The notes: generated by a model from the sequence alone, not told the origin. A DNA stretch of 35,039 nucleotides from an uncultured Christensenellaceae bacterium (GCA_910586905.1 CAJUIV010000017.1:1-35039); one strand, 5' to 3'; counted from the first letter of the stretch, positions 22,314-30,606 are shown. A program made the numbers and translations.

Positions 22314-23485
22314 AAAAGTTTTGTTTTTTAGTAGTACTGATTCTGTTAGTCGCTTTATTTTGCGCGAACGGCATTGCAGTTGCCGAAACTTCGGATAACT
22401 ATAGAAATACCAAAGCGTACGAATTGACGAAAGAAATCTGCGCCTATCCGCGTAAAGCAGGAATAGATAAAGACGGCGCTGTTCAGACTTACCTTATAAA
22501 TAAGTTTAACGAGGCTTTGGGCAAAGACGTCGCGGTTAAACAAACCTTTACCTACGGCAACTCTGCCGAATACTGTAACGTAGTCGCTAAAATTGACAGA
22601 AGTTCCGTTTCCGATAAACAAATAATAATAGGCGCGCATTACGACAGCGACGGAGAAGGCGCGGCCGATAACGCTTGCGGCGTGGCTGCGTTGATTATAA
22701 CGATGCAAAATTTCGCGCGTAGTGCAAACGATTTGCCGTGCAGCGTTGTGTTCGTTGCGTTCGACGCAGAGGAGTTGGGTCTTTTAGGTTCTAGGGAATA
22801 CGTTTCCCAAATGTCTGAAGAACAAATCGAAAACACTTTGGTTATGTTTAATATGGACAGCATAGCCAACGGAGATAATTTATACTTGTGGTGCGAAAAC
22901 AAACGTACTTCTCTTGCCGATTTGATTATTTCCAAAACCGATAAAATAGTTGAAAAACCGTATGCAAAAGGCACGTACAATCTACCGGATTTTTACGGAT
23001 ACGGTTATTCGGAAACTCCTCAAAATACCGACCAAACGCCGTTTAGATTGGCGGGTATTCCTACGGCTTTGTTCTTTTCGGGAACGTACTCCGCAGAACC
23101 TTGGAGTTATGCCGAAAGTTCGGACGTAAACAAATGCGTTATGAACACGTCGAAAGATACGTTCGAAAATCTCGAAAAAAATAACGGAGCGGAATTTGTG
23201 GCGAAAATCGAAGCGACGGTTGACGCCGTTACCTCTTCCGTTTTGAGTGAAAATTTTGCCGAAGTAGCCGAAAGTCAACGCAGTCAATTAGTAAATTTAT
23301 CCGTGTGGTACAATACTTGGTGGGCGCGTCTTATCGTATTTGGACTTTTGATTATTATCGTAATTTTAGCGGTTTTGCATTATCGAAAATTGCAGAAACA
23401 GTCTATTTTAGGCACTGCGGAAGTTAAAGCCAACAACGTGTTCAGTCAGCCTGACGCGGAAGAAATTTTTACGTTCAAAAAATAA
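22310..23485 (+). CDS. M28-family membrane-anchored peptidase with one altered metal ligand
   Basis: The protein has 391 residues. The signal peptide (residues 1-25, cleaved near VAE) is followed by an extracellular M28 aminopeptidase-like domain, then a TM helix (about 335-356) and a cytosolic tail. Metal-binding positions of the di-zinc site are H110 (GAHYDSDG), D120 (ADNACGV), E154-E155 (DAEELGLLG) and D183 (NMDSIA). The fifth ligand, normally the His of a HTxxDT motif, is N279 (NTSKDT). Activity could be reduced or altered. GGAG lies before the ATG and the gene is coupled by ATGA to the 5-TM gene upstream. Confidence 0.85.
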   Translation: MKKFCFLVVLILLVALFCANGIAVAETSDNYRNTKAYELTKEICAYPRKAGIDKDGAVQTYLINKFNEALGKDVAVKQTFTYGNSAEYCNVVAKIDRSSVSDKQIIIGAHYDSDGEGAADNACGVAALIITMQNFARSANDLPCSVVFVAFDAEELGLLGSREYVSQMSEEQIENTLVMFNMDSIANGDNLYLWCENKRTSLADLIISKTDKIVEKPYAKGTYNLPDFYGYGYSETPQNTDQTPFRLAGIPTALFFSGTYSAEPWSYAESSDVNKCVMNTSKDTFENLEKNNGAEFVAKIEATVDAVTSSVLSENFAEVAESQRSQLVNLSVWYNTWWARLIVFGLLIIIVILAVLHYRKLQKQSILGTAEVKANNVFSQPDAEEIFTFKK

Positions 23486-23504
23486 GTGTAACCGATAGAG
23501 TAAA

Positions 23505-24212
23505 ATGAAAAGAAAAATTACAGCGCTTAAACCTTTAATATTTTGGCTGGTATACGCAGCCGTTATCGCGGCGAGTATTGCGATAGACCAACTTACTAAG
23601 CATTTTATAGATATTGCTACTTTGACCGATAGCGGTTTACGTAAAGACATCCCCTTGTTAGGCGATTGGCTCGTACTGCATTGGACGACGAACGACGGCG
23701 CTACGGGAGGTATGTTCAGCGGTCTTGCTTGGCGTAATATTTTATTTTTTGTAATGACCCTTATAGGTTTGCCGGTTTTCGGATATATGCTGTATCGAAG
23801 CCGTACCCGCAGCGTTTGGGGACAAGTGGCCTTTGCGTTCATAATAGGAGGAACTATCGGTAACGCGATAGACAGATTGTTTTTGGCTGAAAGAGGGTTT
23901 TTTACAGGCGAAGTACGCGATTTCGTTATGGTAAAACACTTTTTCGGTATATTCAATATGGCGGATAGTTTTTTGGTCGTGGGCGTTATATTGGCTTTGC
24001 TCGCTATAGGGTTTTTCGATTACGACAGTTTGCTGTCGATATTTTTGGAAGAACGTAAAAAGAAAAAAAATTTGGAACGGACAAATTCCGAACAAACGGA
24101 TAACTGCTTCGATTCGAAAATCGATGTTGACGTTCATTCGGATTCGGAAAAAGAATCGGCGCGTAACGCCGAATCAACTATTAACGATGAAAACAATCAA
24201 GTTGACAAGTGA
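23505..24212 (+). CDS. lspA: Signal peptidase II (prolipoprotein signal peptidase)
   Basis: This 235-residue, four-helix membrane aspartic protease removes signal peptides from diacylglyceryl-modified lipoproteins. The catalytic aspartates are D123 (IGNAIDR) and D154 (FNMADS), with DQLTK (28-32) and the loop TTNDGATGGMF (61-71) in place of the more usual NxGAAFG. After helix 4 comes an unusual hydrophilic tail of about 55 residues, rich in Glu, Asp, Asn and Lys, absent from typical LspA of about 160 residues. It would process lipoproteins such as those at 33-791 and 18153-18656. The tail overlaps the start of rluD by 26 bases. Confidence 0.94.
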   Translation: MKRKITALKPLIFWLVYAAVIAASIAIDQLTKHFIDIATLTDSGLRKDIPLLGDWLVLHWTTNDGATGGMFSGLAWRNILFFVMTLIGLPVFGYMLYRSRTRSVWGQVAFAFIIGGTIGNAIDRLFLAERGFFTGEVRDFVMVKHFFGIFNMADSFLVVGVILALLAIGFFDYDSLLSIFLEERKKKKNLERTNSEQTDNCFDSKIDVDVHSDSEKESARNAESTINDENNQVDK

Positions 24213-25098
24213 TGCGAGTTACCGAAGGTTAGACGTTTTCGTAGCTGAAGTCGGAGGATTTACGCGCAGTCGCGCGGCAAAACTGATACGGGACGGTAAC
24301 GTTACGCTAGACGGAAAGGTTTGCTTAAAAGTCTCTGCGGAAGTTTCGCAGGACGTCTTGGCGGAAGTTTGTCTTCCGGACGAAATTCCTCTCGACGTGC
24401 CGCCGCAAAATATCCCGTTGGATATAGTGTATCAAGACGGCGACCTTGCGGTAATAAATAAGCAACAGGGACTTACGGTACATCCGGCAAACGGCGTAAA
24501 TACCGATACTCTCGTTAACGCGTTACTTTATCATATAAAGGATTTGTCTGGTATAAACGGCGTTTTGCGTCCCGGTATTGTGCATAGAATAGATAAAGAT
24601 ACCAGCGGATTGTTGGTGATAGCCAAAAACGACGCCGCGCACGTAGAATTGCAACGGCAGATTCAGAATAAAACGTGCAGGCGTATTTATTCGGCGTTAC
24701 TAGAGGGCGTAGTAAAAGAAGACGACGGAGTAATTGACAAACCTATAGGTCGCAGTAAAACCGACCGAAAGAAAATGGACGTAGTGGACGGAGGCAGAAA
24801 CGCGGTTACTTATTTTAAAGTTGAGGAACGTTTTAAAAATTACACTCTTACGCGTTTCGAACTTAAAACCGGCCGCACTCATCAAATACGCGTACATGCA
24901 AAATATATGTCGCATCCCGTTGTGGGAGATAAAACGTACGGGTACAAAACCTGTCGTTTTAACCTAAACGGACAACTGCTTCACGCGCAAACGCTGAAGT
25001 TCACTCATCCCGCAACCGGCGAGCAAATGAGTTTTTACGCTCCGTTGCCGGATTATTTTGAAAACGTATTGAAAGTACTAAGAAACAAAAATAATTGA
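24187..25098 (+). CDS. 23S rRNA pseudouridine synthase, RluD/YlyB type
   Basis: This 303-residue protein has an N-terminal S4 RNA-binding domain (GFTRSRAAKLIRDGNVTLDGKV, residues about 24-45) and a RluA-family catalytic domain with HRIDKDTSGLLVIAKN (catalytic D136) and LKTGRTHQIRVH. The family converts uridines in 23S rRNA helix 69. The start at 24187 gives the standard N-terminus; the longer frame to 24124 lies within lspA. There is no clear ribosome-binding site, so translation is probably coupled to lspA. The lspA-rluD pair is a conserved Firmicute order. Confidence 0.93.
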   Translation: MKTIKLTSDASYRRLDVFVAEVGGFTRSRAAKLIRDGNVTLDGKVCLKVSAEVSQDVLAEVCLPDEIPLDVPPQNIPLDIVYQDGDLAVINKQQGLTVHPANGVNTDTLVNALLYHIKDLSGINGVLRPGIVHRIDKDTSGLLVIAKNDAAHVELQRQIQNKTCRRIYSALLEGVVKEDDGVIDKPIGRSKTDRKKMDVVDGGRNAVTYFKVEERFKNYTLTRFELKTGRTHQIRVHAKYMSHPVVGDKTYGYKTCRFNLNGQLLHAQTLKFTHPATGEQMSFYAPLPDYFENVLKVLRNKNN

Positions 25099-25104
25099 GG
25101 AATT

Positions 25105-25941
25105 ATGAAACATTTACTTTCGTTAACCGATTTAAACAAAACCGATATCGGTCATATTTTGGAAGTCGCAACTCAAATGCGGCGGATAGTTCTGGCAAAC
25201 TACAAAAAGGGACCGCAGCTTATAGGAAGCGTAGTTGCGGGCGTATGGGATAAACCGTGCGTGTCCAGCACAGCGTTTACACTTGCCTCAAGCTATCTGT
25301 CGGGTATGGCTTGCCCCGTTTACGGCTGCGACGACGTTTTGGAACAGTGTCAGCTTTTCGACGGTATGGGCGTAAATACAATTGTTATTTCATACGAAAA
25401 CGATAATCTTGCTAAAAATTTTGCCAACCGTAGTAGGGCGGGAGTGATCAACGGCGGTTCGGGACAATACGACCCGATAGGCGTTCTTGCAGATATAATG
25501 GCGCTTAACAGTAAAATGGACGGGCTGCAAAATTTATCCGTATTAGCCGTAGGCAACAGAGACGTAAACAAAATGAACGAGCTTAATCACTGTTTACAGT
25601 TATACGGCTCTAATATGATTTGGTATCTTCCTCCCGACGATTTCGTAACGTTGCGAAAGGGTATTGTAATAGATAAGGCGGAAGCGGCTTTTTCGGGCGT
25701 GGACGCGGTTATCGATTTGGGACTTTCCGCATTTTCCGACCCGACGAAATATTACGGTACGGCGGGCGGCATTCCCGAGTCTCTTATCGACAAAGCAAGC
25801 GTTAATTGTCCGCTTTTAGGTTGCAGAACCGTTGTTGACCGCATAGGAATAAAGGAATATCCGCGTAATATCGTGGGAGTTCGCGATTGCTGTTACGTTT
25901 CCGTCGCTATGGCGGTTTTGTATTTGATGAACAGAAACTAA
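25105..25941 (+). CDS. Aspartate-transcarbamoylase-like protein lacking active-site motifs
   Basis: This 278-residue protein aligns with PyrB along its length (MKHLLSLTDLNKTDIGHIL against MKHLTTMSELSTEEIKDLL in B. subtilis). It sits in the pyrB position after lspA-rluD. The active site is lost. PSTRTRFSF (carbamoyl phosphate) reads PCVSSTAFT (residues 51-59), VIRH reads VISY (94-97), HPTQ reads DPIG (123-126), HSRV (aspartate) reads VNKM (154-157), and HPAPVNR has no counterpart. It is about 30 residues short. The reading frame is intact and RBS spacing is normal (GAGGAATT before the ATG), so it is not a simple pseudogene. A regulatory or scaffold role is an inference. Confidence 0.75.
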   Translation: MKHLLSLTDLNKTDIGHILEVATQMRRIVLANYKKGPQLIGSVVAGVWDKPCVSSTAFTLASSYLSGMACPVYGCDDVLEQCQLFDGMGVNTIVISYENDNLAKNFANRSRAGVINGGSGQYDPIGVLADIMALNSKMDGLQNLSVLAVGNRDVNKMNELNHCLQLYGSNMIWYLPPDDFVTLRKGIVIDKAEAAFSGVDAVIDLGLSAFSDPTKYYGTAGGIPESLIDKASVNCPLLGCRTVVDRIGIKEYPRNIVGVRDCCYVSVAMAVLYLMNRN

Positions 25942-26026
25942 AAACACTGTATGATACGGCAACTTACAAAATTGCGGTAAGCAACGCGAAAAACGCAGAA
26001 ATGTTTTCAAATAGATGTAAATAAAA

Positions 26027-26056
26027 AAGGTTCGAATAAATTTCGAACCTTATTTT
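26027..26056. terminator. Bidirectional terminator between the long operon and rqcH
   Basis: Perfect 10-bp stem AAGGTTCGAA (26027-26036) with TTCGAACCTT (26042-26051). A-run on the left and ATTTTAATT on the right, so it ends the plus-strand operon and minus-strand rqcH, whose stop codon (26050-26052) overlaps the stem. Confidence 0.9.
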
Positions 26057-27747
26057 AATTCTCCTACCCTGCGATTCGGGTCTACCAGTATTGTTTGACA
26101 GGTACTATAAATCACGTAACCCGGCGGCGATTTCGGCGGTTTTTTAACGTTTATTTTTTTTGTATAGTCGACGGGAATTTTAGTGCCGCTTGCCGCTTGC
26201 GAGTAGTAAGCGCATATTTCCGCCGCTTTTTGTATAACTTCCAAAGAAACGTCTTCGTTTTTATCGTTTACTATTATAACGTGCGACGAATGTATTTTTT
26301 GCGTGTGAAGCCAAATGTCGTTAGGTTTGCCGAGCTTAAACGTAACAAAGTTGTTTTGCGCGTTGTTTTTGCCTACGTAGACGTTGTAGCCGTCTATAAC
26401 GTAGTGCAACGGTTTTACCGGGGTATCGATTTTTTTCTTTTGTTGTTTTTCTTTTATCAGTCCTAACGTTATCAGTTCTTCGCGAATTTGCTGTAAGTCC
26501 TCGCTTTCATTGCAGTAGCGTAAGCTGTCTTTTATCGTTAAAAGGTAATCCAGTAGCTTTTGATTGTCCTCCGCAAGTTTTACGTTATGTTCCGCAGACG
26601 ACTTAAGCTTTCTGTATTTTTTGTAATACGCTTGCGCGTTTTGCTGCGGCGAAAGCGTTTTATCGAGCGGTATTATAACGTCTCGGTTTTCGTAATAGTT
26701 AAAACACCCGACTTCGCAGTCGTTCGTTTTTATTTTCCATAAATTAGACAGTATTAAATCTCCGTATTGCTTAAACGTTTCGCGGTTTTGGGCGTCTAAT
26801 ACGCTTTGTCGCTGTATAGCCAGTTTTTTCTCCGTACGCGAAACGGCGTTTTTAACTATCGTAGAAACGGATTTTGCTTTACTTGTAAAACGCTGCGCTT
26901 TATCTAAAAGTAAATAGTAATTGTCGTGAGCTTGGTTTAAAGTTGAATAATATACTTTTTCACCTTTTTGCGAACGGTATTCGAACGGACAAACTTCTTT
27001 TGGAGAACCGTCGTTCAACGTTACGTTAGGCTGCGGGTTGTTTAAACCTATTTTATAGTCTTTCAGCCTTTCAATGACTTTTTCGTTGTTCGCGGCGGAG
27101 TGGTCGTTCTCGTCCAAACCGAATAGTATTTCGTTGACCGTCGTTTGCGATACTCCCAAAAGAGTTTCCGGAAGCGTTTTGCGCAAGGGGGTTTTACAGT
27201 CGTTCAGAAAAGCGCCGACCCTCGTAAAATCGAAAGGCTCTATTTTATTTTGCGGCAGAAAAAAAGAATATTTGGCTCCCGACATAATCAATCGCTTGCT
27301 ATCGATATCTTGAGGTAAATGTTTTATACTGTCCAAAATAGTGTAATCGGAGTCTGTCAAAATAATATTAGAAGTTTTGCCAGTCAGTTCGAAAACCATC
27401 CTCATATCTTTTTTGTAGCCAAGTTCGTCTGTAACAGACAGCGAAAATTCAACGACTCTTTCGTACGGCATTTGCGTAACGGCTGTGATTATCGCATTCG
27501 TTATATGTTTACGCATCAGCATACAAAATGTCGGTGCTGTTTTGGGGTTTTCGAATGCTGCGTTCGTTAAATGAATACGGTTAACTCCCGCGTTGGAGGA
27601 AATAAGCAGTTTAAAAGTTTGTTTGTTAAAAACAAACAAAACGATTTCGTCCTTTTCGGGTTGATATATTTTAGTGATTTTACCGCCAACGAGCGTGGTT
27701 TGAAATTCTTTTACCAACACTCCGAGGCTTAGCGCGTCGTAAGCCAA
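26050..27747 (-). CDS. rqcH: RqcH/NFACT ribosome quality-control factor
   Basis: This 565-residue protein is the bacterial homologue of Rqc2/Tae2 (formerly fibronectin-binding protein A). It binds obstructed 50S subunits and directs C-terminal alanine tailing of stalled chains. Visible are the NFACT-N domain (MAYDALSLGVLVKEFQTTLVGG), a central coiled-coil and HhH region (about 280-430), and the NFACT-R domain (GYNVYVGKNNAQNNFVTFKL, DIWLHTQKIHSSHVII). The conserved Asp-Arg pair of NFACT-N (DR at 97-98 in B. subtilis) reads E96-R97, a mild change. The start is TTG with GAGG eight bases upstream. A strong promoter lies at 27910-27938. Confidence 0.93.
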   Translation of the reverse strand: MAYDALSLGVLVKEFQTTLVGGKITKIYQPEKDEIVLFVFNKQTFKLLISSNAGVNRIHLTNAAFENPKTAPTFCMLMRKHITNAIITAVTQMPYERVVEFSLSVTDELGYKKDMRMVFELTGKTSNIILTDSDYTILDSIKHLPQDIDSKRLIMSGAKYSFFLPQNKIEPFDFTRVGAFLNDCKTPLRKTLPETLLGVSQTTVNEILFGLDENDHSAANNEKVIERLKDYKIGLNNPQPNVTLNDGSPKEVCPFEYRSQKGEKVYYSTLNQAHDNYYLLLDKAQRFTSKAKSVSTIVKNAVSRTEKKLAIQRQSVLDAQNRETFKQYGDLILSNLWKIKTNDCEVGCFNYYENRDVIIPLDKTLSPQQNAQAYYKKYRKLKSSAEHNVKLAEDNQKLLDYLLTIKDSLRYCNESEDLQQIREELITLGLIKEKQQKKKIDTPVKPLHYVIDGYNVYVGKNNAQNNFVTFKLGKPNDIWLHTQKIHSSHVIIVNDKNEDVSLEVIQKAAEICAYYSQAASGTKIPVDYTKKINVKKPPKSPPGYVIYSTCQTILVDPNRRVGELK

Positions 27748-27909
27748 AATAGATTCCTCAAAACTTATTTGACGTAATAACGCATTATATTAAAATAAGC
27801 GTGCGCATATAATTTGTAACGGATTTACCGCGCAGCAGTATTGCGGTAGGCGTAATCTGTCAGCGCTTTAAACTGCTGTCGTTTATTATTTTTATCTTAC
27901 GTCGCTTAT

Positions 27910-27938
27910 ATTATATAACACGCTTTGATTATTGTAAA
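27910..27938 (-). promoter_or_regulatory. Strong promoter of rqcH
   Basis: On the minus strand TTTACA (27933-27938), a 17-base spacer and TATAAT (27910-27915), 11/12 matches, just downstream of the XRE gene. The start near 27903 gives a leader of about 155 bases with a TACCGC/GCGGTA hairpin and a second TATAAT nearer the gene. Confidence 0.75.
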
Positions 27939-27939
27939 A

Positions 27940-28143
27940 CTATTGCTTGTAATATTCTTCAAACAAGTCGTTAGGCGTACATTCGAGTATATCGCAAATT
28001 GTTTTTAAATTTTCGAATTTTATTCCCGTCGTTTGATTGTTTACTATGCGGTTAAAATTTTGATAACTTAAGCCCATTTGATTGTACAGCCAATACTTTG
28101 TTTTATTTTTTGCTTTCAAAATATCAAGAATTCTCAATCTCAT
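27940..28143 (-). CDS. Small Cro/CI (XRE)-type DNA-binding protein
   Basis: This 67-residue protein consists almost only of a helix-turn-helix of the HTH_26/Cro type: MRLRILDILKAKNKTKYWLYNQMGLSYQNFNRIVNN ... LKTICDILECTPNDLFEEYY. Such proteins in Firmicutes commonly repress their own or a divergent promoter. Two facing promoters lie just upstream. No toxin or phage gene is adjacent. The predicted transcript starts only about eight bases before the ATG, past the GGAG, so a short-leader mRNA is possible. Confidence 0.88.
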   Translation of the reverse strand: MRLRILDILKAKNKTKYWLYNQMGLSYQNFNRIVNNQTTGIKFENLKTICDILECTPNDLFEEYYKQ

Positions 28144-28157
28144 TATATAATCTCCGC

Positions 28158-28186
28158 ATTAGATATTTTTGACAGTATATAATCAA
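28158..28186 (-). promoter_or_regulatory. Promoter of the XRE regulator gene
   Basis: On the minus strand TTGATT (28181-28186), a 17-base spacer and TCTAAT (28158-28163), 9/12 matches. The predicted start near 28151 lies downstream of the GGAG (28152-28155), so the message would lack that site. Confidence 0.5.
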
Positions 28187-28193
28187 AAAATAA

Positions 28194-28222
28194 TTGACGT
28201 ATAGATTTCTAAATTATATAAT
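28194..28222 (+). promoter_or_regulatory. Strong divergent promoter with no ORF directly behind it
   Basis: TTGACG (28194-28199), a 17-base spacer and TATAAT (28217-28222), 11/12 matches. Its -35 is eight bases from the -35 of the XRE promoter on the other strand, a classic divergent regulator arrangement. Confidence 0.75.
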
Positions 28223-28228
28223 GTAAAC

Positions 28229-28579
28229 ATAAGATAACGAACTAACGCTTCAGTATCGGGTATTTTTAAATTGAAATAGCTTTTAACGCATGTGCTTTAA
28301 GTTTTAATTTCAATAGTTTTGTGCGTCCGGTCGTTGAGTACGTCATACGGGCGATATAAATAGTTTGAATTTTACTGTAAGTTTCAATATGACCGCCGAT
28401 TTTCCGCGGTGCCAATGTATAAAAGAATATTGGTTATATTTTGTCGATAAGACCTATTTTACGTTTTTAAGTCATAACGTATGAATATTCCTCTTAGTGA
28501 TTGGTCGGTAAATAGCGTAAACGTTGTTTCTCATAGTAAAAACTCCAAGCTTTCGGCTTTGGTTCGGTCTAAAAAATGA
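28229..28579 (+). ncRNA. Candidate non-coding transcript or long leader upstream of tig
   Basis: About 350 bases follow the divergent promoter without a credible ORF. Hairpins include ATTGAAAT/ATTTCAAT enclosing 29 bases (about 28271-28315), ACCGC/GCGGT (about 28391-28410) and CCAAGC/GCTTTGG with one bulge (about 28548-28566). No T-run terminator is evident before tig, so this may be a small RNA or an alternative long tig leader. No known family is recognised. Confidence 0.35.
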
Positions 28580-28608
28580 TTGCCTATTTTTTGCGTTTAT
28601 GTTAAAAT
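28580..28608 (+). promoter_or_regulatory. Promoter of tig
   Basis: TTGCCT (28580-28585), a 17-base spacer and TAAAAT (28603-28608), 9/12. The predicted start near 28615 gives a 36-base leader with GGAGG. Confidence 0.6.
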
Positions 28609-28650
28609 CATCTATTGTAAAGTAAAAATAGCCAGCATTGGAGGATATCA

Positions 28651-29943
28651 ATGAAGTACACGCAAAACAGAGTAAACAACACTTTGACTATAACGTTTAA
28701 GATGGATAACAACGAGTGGGCGGCATTCGACAAACGCGCTTACGAGCAAAATAAAGGTAAATATAACGTTCCCGGTTTCCGTAAAGGACACGTACCCAAA
28801 AACGTCCTTGAACAAAGGTACGGTAAAGGACTTTTTTTTGAAGATGCGCTTTATATTGCCGCGCAAGAATATTATGGCGACTTTTTGGATAAAAATAAAA
28901 AGGTAGAACCCGTCGCTCGCCCCGAAATCGACGATAAATCGATAAAGGCAGACGAAAAAGGCGTAACTTTCGCGATAGTGGTTACCGTTCGTCCGGAAAT
29001 AACTCTCGGACAATACAAAGGTTTGACCATCGAAAAAACGGCGGTGCAAAAAGTTAAACCCGCCGACGTAGACGCCGAACTTTCCAAAGTTCGCGAACGT
29101 AACGCGCGGTTTATCGAAGTTACCGACCGCGCATGCCAAGACGGCGACCAAGTAAATCTTGACTATTGCGGTAAGGTTGACGGAGTAGCGTTCGAAGGCG
29201 GTACTGCGGAAAAACAAACTCTCACAATCGGTTCGCATACCTTTATAGAAGGCTTCGAAGAACAGCTTGTAGGTATGAATATCGGCGAAACCAAAGATAT
29301 CAACGTAACTTTTCCCAAAGAGTATCACGCAAAAGAACTTGCGGGCGCGCCGGCAGTGTTTACCGTTAAGATTAACGGAATCACTTGTAAGGAACTGCCC
29401 GAACTGGACGACGAGTTCGCAAAAGACGTAAGCGAGTTTTCTACTCTTAAAGAGTACAAAGACGACATCAAAAAAACTATTGCCGACCGTTACGCCAAAG
29501 ACGCTCGGAATAAAGACGAAGATAAACTTATTGAAACCGTAGTTTCCAATACCGTGTTCGACGTACCCGACGCTATGATAGAGGAACAAATAGACCAATA
29601 TATCGAAGATTTTAAATATCAGCTGTCTTATCAAGGTCTCGATATCGACAACTATTTTAAATACACCAATACGACTATGAAGGATTTGCGCGACAGCCAT
29701 AAGGAACGCGCAGAAAAAGCGGTTCGAACACGCCTTGTTTTCGAAGAAATAGTAAAAGCGGAAAAAATCAAAGCGAACGCAAAAGCGGTCGACGCTAAGA
29801 TTAAGGAATACGCCGAACGTATAGGTAAAACCTACGAAGAAATTTCGGCGGAACTCGGTCAGGGCGATAAATATTATTTCGAAAATCAAGTCATAACGGA
29901 AACTTTACTTGAATTGTTAAAAAAGGAAAATACGCTAGCATAA
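28651..29943 (+). CDS. tig: Trigger factor, ribosome-associated chaperone and prolyl isomerase
   Basis: The protein has 430 residues with the three standard domains. The ribosome-binding N-domain is present with a variant of the GFRxGxxP signature (PGFRKGHVPKNVLEQRYG). The FKBP-type PPIase domain is at about 145-240 (DGDQVNLDYCGKVDGVAFEGG, FIEGFEEQLVGM), and the helical C-terminal arms form the chaperone cradle. It meets nascent chains at the exit tunnel. GGAGG lies eight bases before the ATG. It heads the block tig-clpP-clpX-lon, with a hairpin before clpP. Confidence 0.97.
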   Translation: MKYTQNRVNNTLTITFKMDNNEWAAFDKRAYEQNKGKYNVPGFRKGHVPKNVLEQRYGKGLFFEDALYIAAQEYYGDFLDKNKKVEPVARPEIDDKSIKADEKGVTFAIVVTVRPEITLGQYKGLTIEKTAVQKVKPADVDAELSKVRERNARFIEVTDRACQDGDQVNLDYCGKVDGVAFEGGTAEKQTLTIGSHTFIEGFEEQLVGMNIGETKDINVTFPKEYHAKELAGAPAVFTVKINGITCKELPELDDEFAKDVSEFSTLKEYKDDIKKTIADRYAKDARNKDEDKLIETVVSNTVFDVPDAMIEEQIDQYIEDFKYQLSYQGLDIDNYFKYTNTTMKDLRDSHKERAEKAVRTRLVFEEIVKAEKIKANAKAVDAKIKEYAERIGKTYEEISAELGQGDKYYFENQVITETLLELLKKENTLA

Positions 29944-29953
29944 AAACGTTTTA

Positions 29954-29993
29954 AACGTCGGGTAAATTTCTATAATTTTCCCGACGTTATTTT
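29954..29993 (+). terminator. Hairpin between tig and clpP
   Basis: AACGTCGGG (29954-29962) pairs with CCCGACGTT (29980-29988), with an inner AAATT/AATTT helix, followed by ATTTTAGG. The T-run is short and the clpP Shine-Dalgarno (AGGAGG) begins at 29994, so it may act as a partial terminator or as an mRNA-stability element. Confidence 0.7.
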
Positions 29994-30004
29994 AGGAGGA
30001 ATAT

Positions 30005-30595
30005 ATGACGCTTATACCTATGGTAGTAGACCGCACCGATAGCGGAGAAAGAAGTTTCGATATTTATTCGAGACTTTTAGAAGACAGAGTGATTTTTTTA
30101 TCAGGGCAAATAACCAACGAGCTGGCGAATCTTGTGGTAGCTCAGCTGATTTATTTGGAATCGAAAGACCCGACTAAAGATATTTCGTTATATATCAACA
30201 GCCCCGGAGGCGAAGTTACCGCCGGTATGGCTATTTACGATACCATGAATTATATCCGTCCCGACGTTTCTACGATTTGTATCGGTATGGCGGCGTCTAT
30301 GGGAGCTTTTCTTTTGTCAAGCGGAGCAAAGGGAAAACGTTTTGCTTTGCCTAACAGCGAAATTATGATTCATCAGGTTTTGGGCGGTTCGCAAGGTCAG
30401 GCTTCCGACGTGGAAATACAAACAAAACAGCTTCTTAAAATAAAAAACAAGTTAAATAAACTTCTTTCCAAAAACGTTGGTAAACCAGTTGAAGTAGTGG
30501 AAAAAGATACCGACAGAGATAATTATTTAACGGCTGAAGAAGCCAAAAACTACGGAATCGTGGACCAGGTATTTTATAGTAGAACCAATAAATAA
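30005..30595 (+). CDS. clpP: ATP-dependent Clp protease proteolytic subunit
   Basis: This 196-residue serine protease forms the double-heptamer chamber used by ClpX. The catalytic triad S98 (GMAASMG), H123 (MIHQ) and D172 is present, as are INSPGGEVTAG and the normal length. AGGAGG is five bases before the ATG. It is followed by clpX after 11 bases, so the ClpXP pair is co-expressed. Confidence 0.98.
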   Translation: MTLIPMVVDRTDSGERSFDIYSRLLEDRVIFLSGQITNELANLVVAQLIYLESKDPTKDISLYINSPGGEVTAGMAIYDTMNYIRPDVSTICIGMAASMGAFLLSSGAKGKRFALPNSEIMIHQVLGGSQGQASDVEIQTKQLLKIKNKLNKLLSKNVGKPVEVVEKDTDRDNYLTAEEAKNYGIVDQVFYSRTNK

Positions 30596-30606
30596 TAGGA
30601 GTAACA

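Noticed and set aside
25105..25941. Annotating this gene as pyrB
   Set aside because: All carbamoyl-phosphate and aspartate binding motifs are absent despite the pyrB-like position.
28648..29889. 413-codon open frame on the minus strand opposite tig
   Set aside because: It is a shadow of the tig gene produced by codon bias. Its product is a low-complexity Phe/Tyr/Val-rich sequence without domains, and no promoter or ribosome-binding site precedes it.
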